From the NCBI RefSeq assembly GCF_000764305.2, contig NW_025933011.1, forward strand, positions 434,001-498,000: a DNA stretch of 64,000 nucleotides, given 5' to 3'. Both the position numbers and the translations under genes were made by a program. The DNA comes from Hyalella azteca (lineage: Eukaryota; Arthropoda; Malacostraca; Amphipoda; Hyalellidae). Positions 1 through 10,930 of the stretch are shown here, piece by piece (the first letter of the stretch is position 1; every line of letters starts with the position of its first letter). The notes below the pieces were generated by a model. It searched no databases, was not told the DNA's origin, and saw nothing but the letters and a program-made list of their open reading frames with translations.

Positions 1-402
1 TATGATCCTTGCCTGGTCTATCTGATCATTCTGTGATCATAAATGAAATAATTCTTAATCATTACTTAAGCTAGATGGTTTTCTCTAATGTTCTACAAAT
101 ATACATATGTGCATGGTGCACTGATATCTGAGCAATGCATAATTATTGCAACGGTTTCATCGTATGTGGCTCAATTTAGTCTTCCATACATCATCCAGTC
201 CGCAGAAAAATAATTCACTTTTTTCTATTGTAATTTCAGAAACTAATTTACCTAAGTAGTACATATTTTAGGAGTCAATCTTATCAATGAGTCCTAAAAC
301 ACTTGAGAAACTTAACTTTAATTTACCATACTCGTCTAAATTTTCATTAATCTAGAAATAAACTCAATAAATAACTTAAATAACTGAATACAAATAAAAT
401 AT
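1..402. other. AT-rich spacer downstream of the secreted-protein gene
   Basis: I see no open reading frame, RNA gene or ordered repeat here. The stretch lies past the predicted poly(A) signal of the minus-strand gene that follows. Confidence 0.5.
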
Positions 403-408
403 TTTATT
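403..408 (-). terminator. candidate poly(A) signal AATAAA of the secreted-protein gene
   Basis: The plus strand reads TTTATT, which is AATAAA on the minus strand. It lies about 160 nt past the TAA stop of the 570-2822 gene, a normal distance for a short 3' UTR. AATAAA is common by chance in AT-rich DNA, so transcript evidence would be needed to confirm use. Confidence 0.4.
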
Positions 409-569
409 GCTTAAAAATAAACCGTTGGGCAGATTGTGACAATTCATATCAAACTCCTGCGCGATGAGAATATTTTTTCACATTAATTTTCATTCCGCTC
501 TCTCACCTAAATAATCAAAAGTTCGGTGAGAAACGTGTCGATAGAAATATTCCTTGCCCATCCCTTCTG

Positions 570-2822
570 TTATGAGAAAAGATCAGACAAAAATCTAGAG
601 AAATACCTTCTGTGACTCGACACTTGAAAAGAAAACAAGCTCTGCTTAAAATACTTGAGCATCTTCAGAGTGTGCCTGAGAGTCCTCACAGCTCGCGCCG
701 ATCTTCCGTCGTATTCTATTTCCTCAAACTCGACTCGCAGAATTTTCCGGATGGGTTCTTGCTCGGGAACTTCACTGCATAATCTCAGACACCTCCTCAA
801 GTGATTTGAAAGCCTTGTCATTTCGTGGAGAATCTTTTGAAGTCCTCTGAGCAGCTGCGTTTGTGTCTCCGTGAGTACGTCGCCTAGCATGACGTGTTCC
901 AATGCAGCTGATGTCAGCTGAACGTGATTCAGGTGCAACTTTAGAACGGCGCCGAGAGCAGAGGACGGCAGTGATTCCTCGTTCGGCTGGTTTGGATTGA
1001 AGAAATTTTTGAGTACTCACATGAAGTATGAAACTATTGACTCACATGAAGTGTGAAACTATTTACTAACATAAAGTATGGAACCTTCGAATACGACTGA
1101 ATAAACTTCAGACTTGAAGTTTAGGATTGTGTTTCAGAAAGTGAAACACAATCCCATCCAGAAGGACTCAATCTGCGTCACGGATTGATGTGAACATAAA
1201 GCGCCATACAAAATGAATGCTTCGAACGTCAAGAATACAAAAAAAATTATCCCAGCTGGCGTGAGTGAATGAAATGATTGTGATGCAAATGATTGTGATG
1301 TAATTGAGTGAGATGTAAATGATGGTTATGTAAATGAGTGAGATGTAATTATTGTGATGTAAATGACTGTGATTCTAATGCACTGCCTCTGATTCTCTTT
1401 AATAACCATCATTCGAATGAAACCGATTGAATCAATCGTAATTTATAACTGAGAACAAAATTAAAATTGTTTTTCTAACCTCGCAAATGATTATAATCGT
1501 GTGTCAGTCGATCAATTATTGTCATCTTGAGTCAGTAGCAAACTTATGAGTACGAACTCCTCATCAAACTTACCGACAAGGAGCTTAACGCTGCTCTGGG
1601 CTCCTTGTGAACAGCTGCCCCGATAACAGAAGACGGCAGTGAAGACTTTATTCCAGAACCTTGAATTAATTGATCAAATTTTATCACACTTGAATGATTC
1701 TCACTTGATGCAATATCATGCTGAGCCTGTACACTTTTGCTCAGTAAATTGTGGAACCCATTATCTGATGTAAAAAATCTTGTTTTTGGTCTCCGCTCTT
1801 CATGCTCTGTTTTGTTCATAAATAATATTTTAGTCTCAGAATCATCTTGGTTTATTTCCGATGTTCTTTCTATATTTGGAATTGGGGACTTTTTCAAATG
1901 AATTTCTACATTTTCCGAGGCGGGAAAGGGATTTGTCGTGGGATTCTGCGATGTGAATTTCATGGGAGCTGTCGAGTTAGGAGTGAGTTGGTCAAGCAGT
2001 GGCACGAGCTCCACGTCGAATGCTTCGTGGTAGCGAGCTGAGAATTCCGACCAGCTAGTCCCTGAATGATGCAGCGCCTGAGACATAGAAAATGGCTGAC
2101 TTATTCACCAGTCACAAATAAAAATAGACTGCTCAAATATATGTTGGCTAAAACATTTCAAATTATCCACTAAAACTGCAGCAACATGTCAATGAGGATA
2201 ATGAGGCTTCAAACCTCATTATCCAACCTCAAACAAACCTCAGATAATGAGGTTTCATACATAATTTTCACAATATATCGACTGTAAATCTCAGTTTTGG
2301 TAAACAATTGGACAGAAACAGCCTATGTAATTAATTTACGAGCATATAACTCATTAGTGAAGCAGATTCAGCATGTTCTGAATAAGAAATATAAATATTT
2401 CAACTTACATATTTCTCCATAAAAGATTCTAGCAAGTTGATCGCTTGTTCTTGGTGGTAGTAACACTGCTGCAAAAGCTCGCTGGCGATTAGAGTTTCGC
2501 TCCTGCCACAAGGGATTTGATCTATTTCCTGCAGGCTTCCTGCAAACATCTTCCCTAAGGACAGGATTCTCTCATCTGTAGCAGCTTTCATAACCATTAT
2601 TGTATCCTCAATCAACAGCCGATCACTTGCCGGCATGGACTCTAGACTATTGGTTTTTTTCACTGAAGGTTCAGAATCTTCACTCCTTATTGCCGAACGA
2701 GATTCACGTAGTCTTTGTGGAACACTGTGCGTGGTCAAAGAACTTGGTACTCTTGCTTCACCCACATCGCATAATACCACGAGAATACAAATTAACTGCA
2801 GAGTTGTGGAACATAACGACAT
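570..2822 (-). CDS. three-exon gene for an unrecognised secreted, glycosylated, helix-rich protein
   Basis: Exons are 2822-2409, 2077-1574 and 986-570 (stop TAA), giving 138+168+138 = 444 residues. Both donors are GTAAGT. The acceptors read TTTTCTATGTCTCAG and CAATCCAAACCAG; the second is weaker. Both introns (331 and 587 nt) are in phase 0, so the frame carries through. The ATG context is AAAAATG. Residues 1-23 form a signal peptide (hydrophobic core about 8-18, cleavage predicted after GEA). Mature cysteines are 105, 120, 372 and 376. Sequons are N172 (NST), N226 (NKT) and N265 (NHS). Predicted amphipathic helices cover about 66-103, 108-168, 335-376 and 395-430; residues about 170-300 are a polar, Ser/Asn/Thr-rich linker. 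A motif SLPSS..GA occurs twice across the exon 2/3 junction. I recognise no family. Secretion follows from the signal peptide; a cytokine-like fold is inference only. Confidence 0.68.
1016..1085. repeat. about 30-bp direct repeat, 2-3 imperfect copies, in intron 2
   Basis: The unit CTCACATGAAGTRTGAAACT recurs at about 1016 and 1041, with a degenerate third copy (ACATAAAGTATGGAAC) near 1069. It sits in intron 2 of the secreted-protein gene, just upstream of the exon 3 acceptor in gene direction. Confidence 0.6.
1124..1154. repeat. perfect 12-bp hairpin in intron 2
   Basis: GGATTGTGTTTC (1124-1135) is followed by a 7-nt loop and its exact reverse complement GAAACACAATCC (1143-1154). It lies inside intron 2 of the secreted-protein gene. 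It could form a stem in the pre-mRNA; no function is known. Confidence 0.7.
1262..1380. repeat. imperfect 14-bp minisatellite in intron 2
   Basis: About eight diverged units related to AATGATTGTGATGT, with alternates reading GAGTGAGATGTAA. It is intronic and no reading frame is preserved. Confidence 0.65.
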
Positions 2823-2954
2823 TTTTCAAGACTGGTTACCAATATCTCGGCGGATTCAACTAACAGATGATCTGCGCGCCCAGAGCTTAAAATATCGGTG
2901 ACAACAGGGTGCCTTGGCTCTGAACTTCACTGCAACAGAGTACCGTGATGTTAA

Positions 2955-2962
2955 TTTAAATA
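2955..2962 (-). promoter_or_regulatory. weak TATA-like box upstream of the secreted-protein gene
   Basis: On the minus strand the site reads TATTTAAA, about 133 nt upstream of the ATG at 2822. That would leave a 5' UTR of about 100 nt if transcription starts 25-30 bases downstream. The match is weak and the region AT-rich. Confidence 0.2.
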
Positions 2963-3377
2963 GCTTAATTCATTTTTTTATAGCAGAAGGTTGTGTAAAC
3001 CATAGTTTTACGTTGTAACAAAGGTTAACTCTTGGTTGAGGGTTTTTTTTTATTGCTATGTGAGCTCTATAATAGTCTTGGAGGTCGGCGTCTATCACTG
3101 ATTCAATAATATTGTTGTATATAACGAGCATGCAACACGCCGCACGGAGAGGCGATGCTTGCTATAAATGAGTGAGGCGATGCTTCAAAAAAATTAATCT
3201 GTACTCAAACTATAACACTATAAAGCTGAGTACGAGCTGTCTCTCTCTTTCCCTCTCTTACTCATCAGATTATTAATAACACTGCATTACAGATGAGGAA
3301 TTTTGCAAAATGTAATATACTACAAAGACTTTGTGAGAAACACAAATTGCTATTATTCCATGACTAGACTGGGAACA

Positions 3378-3735
3378 TTAAGCATCAATATCATCAAGCG
3401 TAATAACTCTTATGCTCCATAAATTACCTTGAAAATATACTTGAGTCGCAGCGATGTAGGTAAGGACTTGCCACGTGCTTAAACCTGCTGGTTCTGGCTC
3501 GTTGGGTGGACTTGTGGTCAATTTGTAGCCTCGTCGAACGTCTTGATGTTCCCGGAGCATCATCTTAGCATTAATGGGTCAATAAGGCTGCGGACAGCGT
3601 TTCCGATCATCATATTTAGTTCCTGCCTGAGATCGACACGGTCGTTGATAAGACTGGATAGTGACGTCTTCGCCGATATTTTTTTTTGCGTTGGTAATTT
3701 TCGCTTATGTTCATAAACTCATTCATATTGAAAGC
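3378..3735 (-). pseudogene. pair of overlapping unidentified ORFs offset by a frameshift
   Basis: On the minus strand an open stretch without a usual start (about 3735-3575) reads ...LRQELNMMIGNAVRSLIDPL and then stops. One frame over, ATG at 3563 opens a 61-codon ORF beginning MMLREHQDVRRGYKL and containing SPPNEPEPAG, ending at 3378. The two abut at a local near-duplication (ATGCTAAGATGATGCTCC). The composition looks protein-like rather than random, so this may be one coding segment broken by a small indel, or two exons; a GTAATT donor-like site follows codon 46 of the second ORF. I recognise no family. It could also be an old mobile-element fragment. Confidence 0.22.
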
Positions 3736-4830
3736 GCAACTAATTCAAAAGTAAAATTTACTTCAAAATTAACCGTTTCATTCGAACAGTTTTCAGAAAT
3801 AGCAGCAACCCGTCGAATAATTTTTTTAAACAAATTTCAAATGTTTTATTTTTTTATATAGAGAGTTGAAAGTTAAAATCCATTATGTCTATCGACATAA
3901 CACGTAATGATACAAAAATTGTTTCAGGTATTAATTTTAACACTAGAAGTGCCTTGAACGAAATCAATAAACCGATTCATCCGAATGAAACCGTTTTCAG
4001 CCCAATCTATTGAACCCTATTAAAGCCCTTCATGGCAATCTCACCCGGCATTAAAATTTAATTTTAACAATCTTAAATTGAATTTTCTAATACAGAGCGA
4101 TGCAACGCTCCATATTCAATACACTGAAAATACATTGAAGCTTTACGAAAAACTGTCAGCTCAGCTGTTTAACCTAAGGGATAACCTCAGACACCAAGTA
4201 ACACTAATGCGTTAGCATGCATGTTACACAGGCTGATAATTCAGCCGGATTTACCAGCCACACGTCTCAATCAACCTCCCATGCAGTCCCAGATTACCCA
4301 GCTAGATATGAACGATAAATACAGGTACAAATTCAGACGGCTTACTGATGAATGTGTTTGCTGGTCATAAGTCATTTCGGGTTTCTAATGCATTGTCCCA
4401 GATCGCCCCACCATGATGCACACGACATATCAGCAGTCCTCTGTTATTGGAGTGAGTTATTTTGTAAGAGGATCTTTTGCACGTTCGCTGTTCGTTTGTT
4501 GCGAGTCTAATAACGACATTAGGTCCCTTGCACGGATATCCCCGCTCGGCTACCTGTCCGTCCTTCTTCCCAAAAACTGCTGACACTTATTGCTCCTTTC
4601 TCGTCGCCTTTAGTATGCTATCCCTTCGACGTCCACCTCCCCAATTTTAAAATCCAGTTATCTCAAACCCCATGTAAAAGAATAAAGTTGAATCAGGCTT
4701 GTAAAAGAAACTTTGCAAGCTAACATTTACATACATATATAGCTCCCTTATTTCAATCTGGTTTTAAATTTAAAGAAAAATTATTTTGTGCCTTTCACAT
4801 TAAATTATGTGTACTTATCTTGAAATCAAA
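3736..4830. other. spacer without recognised features
   Basis: Only short shadow ORFs and AT-rich sequence are visible; no RNA gene or repeat was seen. Confidence 0.4.
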
Positions 4831-5085
4831 TTAAAATTTTGATCCCATTCTTTTCGTCCATTTTTGCAAGGCCTCAAATTTCTCCACTAAGACTAAATAT
4901 TTACGATACTCTTCGTTTCTACGCGCTCTACTCGTGACAGCCCACACATATTTGAGGTGCCTGGCTTTAACAGGAACCGATGTAAAGGGAAGCAATGTTC
5001 TTGTAAATATTAGATTAGTATTTTCATTTAGGTTTTTAGTCACCTCTGACGTGAACTCGGTAAAAATTTCGTAAAACTTAGACAT
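4831..5085 (-). CDS. unidentified 84-residue basic ORF
   Basis: It starts at a true ATG (5085) and ends at 4831. The product begins MSKFYEIFTEF and is rich in Lys/Arg and aromatic residues, with a helical, charged C-terminal half (RARRNEEYRKYLVLVEKF). There is no signal peptide or known motif. It may be a real small gene, a single exon, or a mobile-element remnant. Nothing in the flanks settles this. Confidence 0.2.
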   Translation of the reverse strand: MSKFYEIFTEFTSEVTKNLNENTNLIFTRTLLPFTSVPVKARHLKYVWAVTSRARRNEEYRKYLVLVEKFEALQKWTKRMGSKF

Positions 5086-6330
5086 TCTGGTGAGTGATTA
5101 CACCACAAAGGTACGTGGTTCATTTAGTCGTCTTCATTTCTAGTGTTGTCTGTGACCTGGTGTTTAAGTAAAATTTTTATTGACATTTTAGTAAATATTT
5201 GTAGTTATATTTATTCCTGTATCTTATGTCATCCGTGCTATATTTCTGCGTTTATTAGTTTATTTATTTTGTTGGTTCTAAATTTGCCTTTTCGTTTTTG
5301 AATGTGCAGAATGGCTCCGAAATAAAGACTTGAATAGATCATTGTTGAAAATAGTAAGTCGGCCTAAAGAAAACGCACAGTTTTTCATTTACTTTGATTT
5401 TTGTATTCATTGATTGGTTGTTTCAATTATTAGTTTTTACTCATTTATTCAGCTTATGCATCCTCCTTAATGGCTCTAAATTTTACAAGAAAACAATACG
5501 GAAATGTCTGGGGCCACAGATTGCTTTGTTCTCATATCATTTATTTATCGAATGGGCCCCGACACCAACAAATTAACTTTGGCAGCTATATACAATATAT
5601 TCGTATATCAAAGATATTACAATTTTTAGAGATCAAGACATTTAACCATAGTGGAGATGAATAATTTTTTCTAGTTTAACCGGGAAATGTCTTTAAGCTA
5701 TCACTATTTAACATTATGCCCCTTTAATTACGTACTGCTGCAGAATTGTGATAAAAAGTTAACCTCTATGAAATACCGCAACTCATGAAATAAATCCTCA
5801 ATATATAAACTAATACAAACAATAAAGTTTTGATTGTAAACGAAATAAATGTTTAGCAATTTTTTAATATAATTATTTGAATTTTTAGGTGCTCGTAGTA
5901 AAAAACATGCGCGCACAAGTAAAACTTAGAGTATTTGACTGAATTTTATTGATGAACTTTAAAACCTGGGTATGGAAAATATTTAATGTACGTGTTGATG
6001 CGTTTTTTTATTAATATGGGTGTATTGATGCACCCTGTCATATTCACACTGTTTATTCCACGTGTACGAGAAGAAGTTCGTACGTTCCGTTTCCGTTCAG
6101 GATAGACTTAGTTTGGTTTATTTTTAAATGGCAAAAAATAAATGCCTTCATTTCACGGATGCAAGCTCGATACTAAATAGAGATAATTTAGGAATGCCTC
6201 AAATACTCTTCAATGAGACTTCAAATTGACTGATAAGTTCTGGTGAGATTGACGCTCGGAAGCGTTCATTATCGCAGTGACGTCATCAAGTGGCACTATC
6301 CTATGAGTGCCGCGGCATTCAGAGACACTC
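5086..6330. other. AT-rich spacer
   Basis: No gene, RNA or ordered repeat recognised. The short ORFs here are not protein-like in composition. Confidence 0.4.
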
Positions 6331-6510
6331 TGCAGCCAGATGCTCTGCAGCCAGATGCTCTGCAGCCAGATGCTCTGCAGCCAGATGCTCTGCAGCCAGA
6401 TGCTCTGCAGCCAGATGCTCTGCAGCCAGATGCTCTGCAGCCAGATTCTCTGCAGCCAGATGCTTTGCAGCCAGATGCTCTGCAGCCAGATGCTCTGCAG
6501 CCAGACGCTG
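6331..6510. repeat. 15-bp minisatellite, 12 units
   Basis: Exactly twelve units of TGCAGCCAGATGCTC run end to end with only a handful of substitutions (for example GATTCTC and TGCTTTG variants). The period is a multiple of three, so several frames stay open on both strands; one plus frame encodes (DALQP)n from an ATG at 6304 or earlier, another (CSAAR)n. Each unit carries CTGCAG. Degenerate related units continue to about 6572. High identity suggests recent expansion. Coding use is unsupported. Confidence 0.95.
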
Positions 6511-6952
6511 TAGATGTTCTAGAAGCCAGGTGCTCTACAAGTACTAGCAAGGTGTACTGCAAGCAGATGCTCTGAAATTCAATTTCTATGTAGCATCAGC
6601 GTTCGCCAATCTTCAGGTCACAATTTTCCTAGTCTAATCTCCAATTTTAGTTTAGACGCAGTTTTATTAATTTTGTCCTGTGGCTTTTTAGCTTTTATTC
6701 CACCGTAATTTTTAATTACTATCCCATTCCCAGTTTATTCTGATCACACGTTAACTGATCCTTTCTCTGCAGCAACGCAAGCACACGTACTGTCAGACAT
6801 GTTAAGTAATAGCTTTGAAGAGATAAACCCTTTTATCGATCGCTGGACCAGCCTCCACGCAAGATATGACAAAATAAGCGAGCGGAGCACTCACAAGCCT
6901 TTGAGGAGGACCCACGATAATAACCGGACTACTCCATTGGACAAGATACATA
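6511..6952. other. spacer between two minisatellites
   Basis: It holds degenerate edges of the 15-bp array to about 6572 and then unremarkable sequence. Confidence 0.4.
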
Positions 6953-7392
6953 GCTAACTCTATATCTCACCTCACGCTACATACTAACTCACTCTGCATC
7001 TTAACTCACTCTGCATCTTAACTCACTCTGCATTTTAAGTCACTCTACGTCTTAACTTTTTTGCCTCACTCTACATCCTAACTCATTCTGCATCTTAACT
7101 CACTCTGCATCTTAACTCACTCTGAATCTTAACTCACTCTGCATCTTAACTCACTCTGATTTAACTCACTCTGCATCTTAACTCGCTCTGCATCTTAACT
7201 CGCTCTGCATCTTAACTCACTCTGCATCTTAACTCACTCTGCATCTCAACTCACTCTGCATTTTAACTCACTCTGCATCTTAAATCACTCTGCATCTTAA
7301 CTCACTCTGCATTTTAAGTCACTCTACGTCTTAACTTTTTTGCCTCACTCTACATCCTACCTCGGACTACATCTTAACTCACTCTAAATCTT
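6953..7392. repeat. 17-bp minisatellite with a higher-order duplication
   Basis: About 26 units of AACTCACTCTGCATCTT. A variant block containing CTCTACGTCTTAACTTTTTT followed by GCCTCACTCTACATCCTA occurs twice, near 7040 and 7320, about 280 bp apart. A large part of the array therefore appears to have been duplicated as one segment. Confidence 0.93.
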
Positions 7393-9010
7393 CAAGTTAA
7401 TAAGTACTATGTATTATATCTTCACCCAGAGAAAGCCTATTATATCGTTCATCCCAAAATGGACACATTCAAATACTGGAGTTATTATCACTACGATACT
7501 TTTCAATAATGCAAAACTCGCAGAACGCTGTTACCGCCAAGAGATGTTATCGCATCTTATGTTCTTTAAAATCTTGCAACAAATTCCCTTTTGCGGTCTC
7601 TTGAGCTGGAAAATTCTGCACGTCCAATCAAAATATCTTAAAACATTTCATTTTTTCCAGGGCAAATTTAAGCAAACTTGTTAAGGTGAACTCCTTGAGT
7701 GACTGAAGATTTTCCAGCCGAGCGACCAAATCTGCGCAATGCAGTGGAGCGAGCGAATGGCCGAGGATGAGCTTTTCTGCTTGTGCGTAAAATGTGACCA
7801 GATTCAATTAGCAGTTGAAATTTTTGTAGTGAGTCTTTTGAGGGCTTGTAATGAAAACTAGGGGATAAGCGCTGATTTTATCAACTCATTGAGGAGTTTT
7901 TTTTAAATAGAATTATGAAGTCTGCCTGAAGTCGACGATCTGAAGAGATCTCCAGAAACTTTTGTGTAAATAAAAACTTTTATTTGTGATTAATCCAGAA
8001 GCAGTTTCCATGATTCGTCGGTTGCCGTGAACCACCAACAATTTTATCTATCGGTTCAGTATACAAGTAACCAAATACTTGGTTTCCCGATAAGATATAT
8101 ACACTTTTTCTTAATTTTTTTTCAATATGCAGCTATCATATTTAAAAAGCAACAGTTCGTAGAAGTCCATATGCAGCCAACACTCTCATTCAGAACAGTA
8201 AGTATACAAATGAGCCGAAACTACACAATAACATTAATAATGTTATGTGTATTGATTAAAAAATATAGTATATAGTTATAGTATAGAATACATAGTGTGT
8301 ATATATTATATATGGCATTCTGTCAATAAATATAATATGATTGATTAATGAAATTTGAAATCTAAGGCATGAAAAAAACTTGATCTCAGCGTTGTTAGAA
8401 TATTTTAAGATAGATCATGAAACTGTCTGCAAGAAATCCGGAATCTTTCCGGTATCACAAATCATTAGCTGCTTTGCCATTCTTAGGGACACGGTTACAA
8501 TTCACCTCATAAGGCTGGTTAAAAACAAAATCTGGGATAATATGTATGCTAAAGTGTGGTAGTTGTGTACATTAAAAGTTATTTGGATCCTGACAAAATA
8601 TTAGACGGTACCCGAAACTTATTTACCGGATAAAATGAGGCCATCTCCAAGTCCACTTCGAACCATCTCAACGATACTATTCCTACCACAAGATCGTGTA
8701 CTTACTAGTAAAACTTAATATTGTACCTGTGACAGAATTTCCTGGGCTAAATGAACGTTGACAAGCTGATTATTGAATTTTAAAGTAACGATGACAAAGG
8801 GTCTTTAGGAAACATATTTGCAAAGAACATGGGATTGATCTTTTCAGAATTACTCTTCATTTAGAAGTTCGATGGCTAAAAATCGAAAAATTATTTTGAA
8901 ATTCTTAAAATTCTAATTACAATTAAATACTGTAAATGATTTGATTAGGATCATCCTGACAAAATTGCTCATTCAGAGGTACAACTGCAAACAGTTTCCG
9001 AAAGTACAAC
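7393..9010. other. spacer without recognised features
   Basis: Small ORFs near 7409-7684 and 8027-8562 have no recognisable motif and look like chance openings in AT-rich DNA. Confidence 0.4.
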
Positions 9011-9011
9011 T

Positions 9012-9280
9012 ATAGAAAGCAATAGAAAGCAATAGAAAGTGGCCCATCATATAATGCAAACGTCTCATCATAGCAGAGATTTCATCACTGACGCATTTTA
9101 TCATCGACTTATTTCATCACTATAGCAATATATCATTGGGCATTTCATCATTATAGGAATTCATCACTGGACATTTCGTCGATCATTGACATATTTCATC
9201 ACTATTGAAATTCATCATTGACCCATTTAATCACCATAGCAATTCATCATTGGCACATTTCATCACTATAGACATTCATT
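9012..9280. repeat. short 10-bp run followed by an imperfect ~34-bp minisatellite
   Basis: Near 9012-9040 the unit ATAGAAAGCA occurs about three times. From about 9061 to 9280 diverged units alternate TTTCATCACTATAGCAA with TTCATCATTGACACA. Length and sequence vary between copies, so this array is older than the 15-bp and 17-bp ones. Confidence 0.75.
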
Positions 9281-10800
9281 AAAAAAATTTTATCCCTAGT
9301 ACACCAATATTTATCCTTAAATAATTAATCCTAAAAACGATTTAAACGAGGTAAGCATTTAATCTCCCAGCGTTGTCGGAGTTTCTAATCTGATTTTTTA
9401 GAATCAGTTTGACTCCTGATATTCCATCGTTCACTAGTTACAATGAAGTATAGTTTTTTTCCTCAGTTCGATTAGATCCTGAGTCGATTTTTAACATACA
9501 GGTTCTAAAATTAGACTGATATCGACAACTATTGTCATAAATTCCTAAATGGACCCACTGTGTTAAAATGGAATAACATTAATAATTCTTAGACAGAATT
9601 GGGCGATTAAGCATCAATGATGCTTCAAATCTCGCCAAATCTCGCGCGGCATGTAATATGGATCGAGAGGCTTGGAAGTACTGGCGCGCATCGTCTTATC
9701 TAACTATTTGCAGATGTAATAGAACAACAGCGTTTTGGTAAAGTCTCGGACTGTTTTTTGCAGCCTCACATTCAGCAGCTATAGCTCACTCTCGTAGACG
9801 GTTTTGTTACTTGAATTATCCTCTATAGTAACAACTTTGTGGGAAACTTCAAACATATGCTACCTCCAGCGTTGTCTTTATGTTGTCTTACTGCCTCAAA
9901 TGGGCCTTACTTAAGCTTTTAGTAACGGGGATTACATTTTGGCCTCTTTTTATACTGTGGCGCAATGACGAGTTTAATTATCATCAACATCTGTCTCTTT
10001 ATTTCGTTTGATCAAACGTAAGCTGTAAGAGTGATCACTCGTCTTCTTATAGAAGCTAAGAAGATGCTTAAGCGAAAATTATTCACTGACACAATAATAG
10101 TAATTATTAGATTTATAAATTTTTAGTTTCTGCCAACTAGGTTAACGTTCTTTAGTTTTATCATCCGCAATAATGAAAGTGATATCTTCTGGTGACGTTA
10201 ATCAATGGCCACACTCCGAGTGGGACAAAATCTATTTTTAAATTGAACTCTACTAAATAATTCTGCACACGGCAAATTATTTACTGGCAGAGCGGGCGAC
10301 CGCGACCTCTCGCTAAACATAAAAAAAATGAAGTTTTCTGTATTGGGCGATGCGAGATTTTATGACGTCTTCTTAGGAAGCGGTCCTCTCCTGACTTGTA
10401 ATGACAAAAAGTATGGAGATATATAGCGCCTCTAAATATTAATTGGCATGCGCAGCAATGAAATCAGTGCAAAATTTTACCGTAAGTGCAAAATGTTCTT
10501 ATTTGTAATTTGTCTAAACATGAAGGAACATTTTTTGAATAATACAAAATTCCAACTTGAGGCTAAGAAATAAGTTCAGTGGAATGAAGAAAAAAACCAT
10601 GTTCGGCTGCAATGTAGAAATCCACCAATAAATTACGTTCGAATACCAAGCGACCAAGTATTCCATGGAGCCGCACCACGGGCCCATGTCTTCTAGCAAA
10701 GTTGAAAGGAAGTTAAGTGGAAGGAAATAAATATGCAACTTGGAATTTTGCCGGATGATCACGATAGGTAGGGCCATTAATTGTTTCCGTGTTTAATTTT
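9281..10800. other. spacer without recognised features
   Basis: No supported gene or repeat. An 87-codon minus ORF at 10514-10777 has no recognisable family and an unremarkable composition. Confidence 0.4.
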
Positions 10801-10801
10801 T

Positions 10802-10930
10802 GATGTTAGTAGTGTTTTACAGCAAACTTTTTCGGTGCTATTATTGCAGTGACCGATCATATAAGTTGTTGGTAGTGTTTTACAGCTAACCTTTTCTGTA
10901 CTATTATTGTTGTTAACGATTATATATGAG
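10802..10930. repeat. two-copy ~64-bp tandem duplication
   Basis: Both copies contain TAGTGTTTTACAGC followed by a TACTATTATTG-like segment; they have diverged moderately. Confidence 0.7.

Noticed and set aside
6243..6575. (DALQP)n repeat protein
   Set aside because: The opposite strand and other frames are equally open because the period is 15 bp; no flanking coding signal or splice evidence supports it.
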